Origin: an uncultured Clostridia bacterium
Lineage (GTDB): Bacteria > Bacillota > Clostridia > Christensenellales > UBA1242
NCBI GenBank assembly: GCA_937911885.1
Contig: CALDPW010000001.1
Location: 1 to 6,072 of the forward strand
Length of the DNA: 6,072 nucleotides
Direction of reading: 5' to 3'
Shown: piece by piece, positions 4,813-6,072 of the stretch
Layout: the number at the start of each line of letters is the position of its first letter
How positions within the stretch are numbered: position 1 is the stretch's first letter
Made by a program: the position numbers and the translations under genes
Notes under the pieces: generated by a model
What the model was told of the DNA's origin: nothing
Database searches by the model: none
The model's input: only the letters and a program-made list of their open reading frames with translations

Positions 4813-5415
4813 ATGTTTGGACAACAAAATTTAACCGAAATGCACACCTCTTTAAAAAACGGTGAGCAAAATATAAAATTTAATATTCATTTAAAACTAA
4901 ATAACGAGTTAAAAAATTGGTCAATTGCTGCAAATCAACAATTAATTAAAGGAATTGATCACGATATTGAATTTGGCGATAATTCAATAATGATTCCACA
5001 CATAACATTGGTTATTGGCGAATTAAAAAATGCTAATGATTTAAACACAGTTGTTAACATTGCTTCTCAAGTGCTAGCACGTGCAGGAAGTATTAATGTG
5101 GAATTTAGCCATATGGATTTTTCTAAAAACAATCAATGGGCATTTTTGTGGACAAAGGAAAACAGTAAAATTAATCAGTTGGCCGAATCCTTAGAACAAA
5201 GTTTGGCTCCATACTTTACAGTAACAAGCAAAAATCCTCCACACATAACACTTGCAAAAGCAAAAGAATTGCAAAAAAACAAACATGTGTTAGATCAGCT
5301 TGAATTTCCAAAGGGATATGTTGCAACTAGTGCCGATTTTGCTTTTTGTGGCAAGGCAGGAACAGTGTTAGAAGTTATAAAATCAACAGCTTTAAATGCC
5401 AGAGTAAAAAAATAA
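4813..5415 (+). CDS. 2H phosphoesterase (2'-5' RNA ligase/LigT-like)
   Basis: A 200-residue protein with the two His-x-Thr motifs that define the 2H phosphoesterase superfamily: H63-I-T65 in IPHITL and H144-I-T146 in PPHITL, each at the end of a strand and about 80 residues apart, as expected for the bilobal fold. Both catalytic histidines and threonines are present, so it should be active. Known members open 2',3'-cyclic phosphates, cleave 2'-5' linkages, act on ADP-ribose cyclic phosphate, or in vitro join tRNA halves; the bacterial substrate is often unknown. The ATG has AGGAG (4802-4806) 6 nt upstream. The gene has its own promoter and terminator, so it is a single-gene unit, divergent from the ferritin-like gene. 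It is cytoplasmic, with no signal peptide. The family call is firm; the exact reaction cannot be read from the sequence. Confidence 0.88.
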   Translation: MFGQQNLTEMHTSLKNGEQNIKFNIHLKLNNELKNWSIAANQQLIKGIDHDIEFGDNSIMIPHITLVIGELKNANDLNTVVNIASQVLARAGSINVEFSHMDFSKNNQWAFLWTKENSKINQLAESLEQSLAPYFTVTSKNPPHITLAKAKELQKNKHVLDQLEFPKGYVATSADFAFCGKAGTVLEVIKSTALNARVKK

Positions 5416-5443
5416 AAGTTTGGAAAACCTTCCAAACTTTTTT
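5415..5443 (+). terminator. Rho-independent terminator of the 2H phosphoesterase gene
   Basis: GTTTGGAA (5418-5425) pairs with TTCCAAAC (5430-5437) around a 4-nt loop, with flanking A-A-A/T-T-T pairs and a six-T tract (5438-5443). It begins inside the TAA stop codon. Confidence 0.92.
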
Positions 5444-5460
5444 GCTTTAATTTAATTAAA

Positions 5461-5489
5461 TTGACTAATCTTTAATATATAATTACTAT
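5461..5489 (+). promoter_or_regulatory. Sigma-A-type promoter of the membrane-protein gene
   Basis: TTGACT (5461-5466), five of six consensus bases, and TACTAT (5484-5489) are 17 bp apart. The start near 5496 gives a leader of about 25 nt carrying AAGGAG (5506-5511). Confidence 0.6.
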
Positions 5490-5520
5490 ATTAATAGTAA
5501 CAAAAAAGGAGAAGTGCAAT

Positions 5521-6045
5521 ATGAAAATAAAAAAATTAATATTAAATTTATTTGCAACACTTGGTATGATTTTATTAATTTTGCCATTATTTTTAACAAT
5601 GTGGACATCAACAATAAAAATTGGAAATAATGCAGCTGATCCAACTTTATATTCTATGTTTGCAGATTGGTCGGCATTTGAAGATGTTTATGCATTGGCA
5701 GATAAAACATTTGGCAGCGTTTGGGCGTTAATTACCGAGATATTAATGGTTGCAATGTTGGCTTTTGCAGTATTATATGTTATTTTGTTTATATTACAAC
5801 TACTAAAAGTGGGTGGTAAAAAAGCAAAATATGCTGGCATTATGAAAGTTATTGCTTGCATCATTTTGGCTTTGGCTATTATTGCATTATTTACAGCAAT
5901 AATATTTGTAGCATCAAACAGCTGGCAAAAAGGAACTGTTTTAGTAACAACCTATACCTTTGGACTTGGAATTGGTGCATATCTTGCTTTTATTGGAGCA
6001 GTTATTACTGGTCTTACAGGAATTATTGCAAATCTTAAAAAATAA
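5521..6045 (+). CDS. Four-helix integral membrane protein, function unknown
   Basis: A 174-residue hydrophobic protein with four predicted membrane helices at about 6-28, 69-94, 107-131 and 144-170. The Lys-rich ends (MKIKK, NLKK) and the loop KVGGKKAKY (96-104) are positively charged and should face the cytoplasm, which puts both termini inside. The roughly 40-residue loop after helix 1, containing three acidic residues and two tryptophans (about 29-68), would then lie outside. That outer loop is the most distinctive part. I recognise no transporter, channel or enzyme motif. The first helix could be mistaken for a signal peptide, but the remaining helices show an integral protein. ATG 5521 is supported by AAGGAG 9 nt upstream. 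It has its own promoter and a terminator just after the stop, so it appears to be transcribed alone. The gene is convincing; its role is unknown. Confidence 0.8.
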   Translation: MKIKKLILNLFATLGMILLILPLFLTMWTSTIKIGNNAADPTLYSMFADWSAFEDVYALADKTFGSVWALITEILMVAMLAFAVLYVILFILQLLKVGGKKAKYAGIMKVIACIILALAIIALFTAIIFVASNSWQKGTVLVTTYTFGLGIGAYLAFIGAVITGLTGIIANLKK

Positions 6046-6048
6046 AAA

Positions 6049-6072
6049 AAGACCACTAAAAATAGTGTTCTT
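6049..6072 (+). terminator. Terminator hairpin cut by the window edge
   Basis: CACTA (6054-6058) pairs with TAGTG (6063-6067) around an A4 loop; after one mismatch the stem continues as AAGA/TCTT (6049-6052 with 6069-6072). It lies 3 nt after the membrane-protein stop. The T-tract would fall beyond the window. Confidence 0.6.

Noticed and set aside
5856..6038. Second-frame Cys/Tyr/Trp-rich open frame inside the membrane-protein gene
   Set aside because: Unlikely composition, no ribosome-binding site, and fully inside a convincing gene.
1..6072. UGA-as-tryptophan (Mollicutes-type) genetic code
   Set aside because: About 20 tryptophans in nine genes are all TGG and the genes are full length without in-frame TGA. 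The absence of TGA stops is probably due to A/T bias and the small sample.

Overview
This is a very AT-rich, gene-dense bacterial window. Intergenic stretches are short and A/T-dominated, Shine-Dalgarno sites are of the AGGAGG type, terminators are hairpins followed by T-tracts, and Asn/Lys/Ile codons are heavily used. These traits, a YjzC-like small protein and a Cys-rich collagen-like protein together suggest a low-GC Bacillota, probably an uncultured host-associated lineage. All roughly 20 tryptophans are TGG and no gene ends in TGA; I read it with the standard bacterial code. No species can be named from the sequence.

Layout, left to right. Positions 1-272 hold a promoter and a compact RNA-like element of about 115 nt that ends in a strong terminator. 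A two-gene operon follows (273-1371): a uracil-DNA-glycosylase-superfamily protein and a GNAT-fold acetyltransferase whose acetyl-CoA loop is degenerate. A terminator usable from both sides separates it from a convergent 53-codon YjzC-like gene on the minus strand (1398-1559). A second plus-strand operon (1674-3019) encodes two metallo-beta-lactamase-fold hydrolases of different subfamilies, joined by a one-base stop/start overlap. It ends at another shared terminator.

Positions 3051-4703 are on the minus strand: a 414-residue ferritin-like protein with a recognisable diiron four-helix set, then a short collagen-like protein with a cysteine-rich head. Each has a perfect DNA palindrome about 33 bp upstream of its start codon. 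A divergent promoter region (4704-4812) separates them from a plus-strand 2H phosphoesterase (LigT-like, 4813-5415). The window ends with a four-helix membrane protein of unknown role (5521-6045) and the start of its terminator.

Most of the window looks like ordinary chromosomal housekeeping or accessory genes; I see no transposase, integrase, CRISPR array, tRNA or rRNA. The parts most likely to be undescribed are the structured RNA at about 106-221 and the ferritin-like/collagen-like pair with its palindromes, which could be a surface or spore-coat module. That role is inference from domain content and adjacency, not something the sequence proves.
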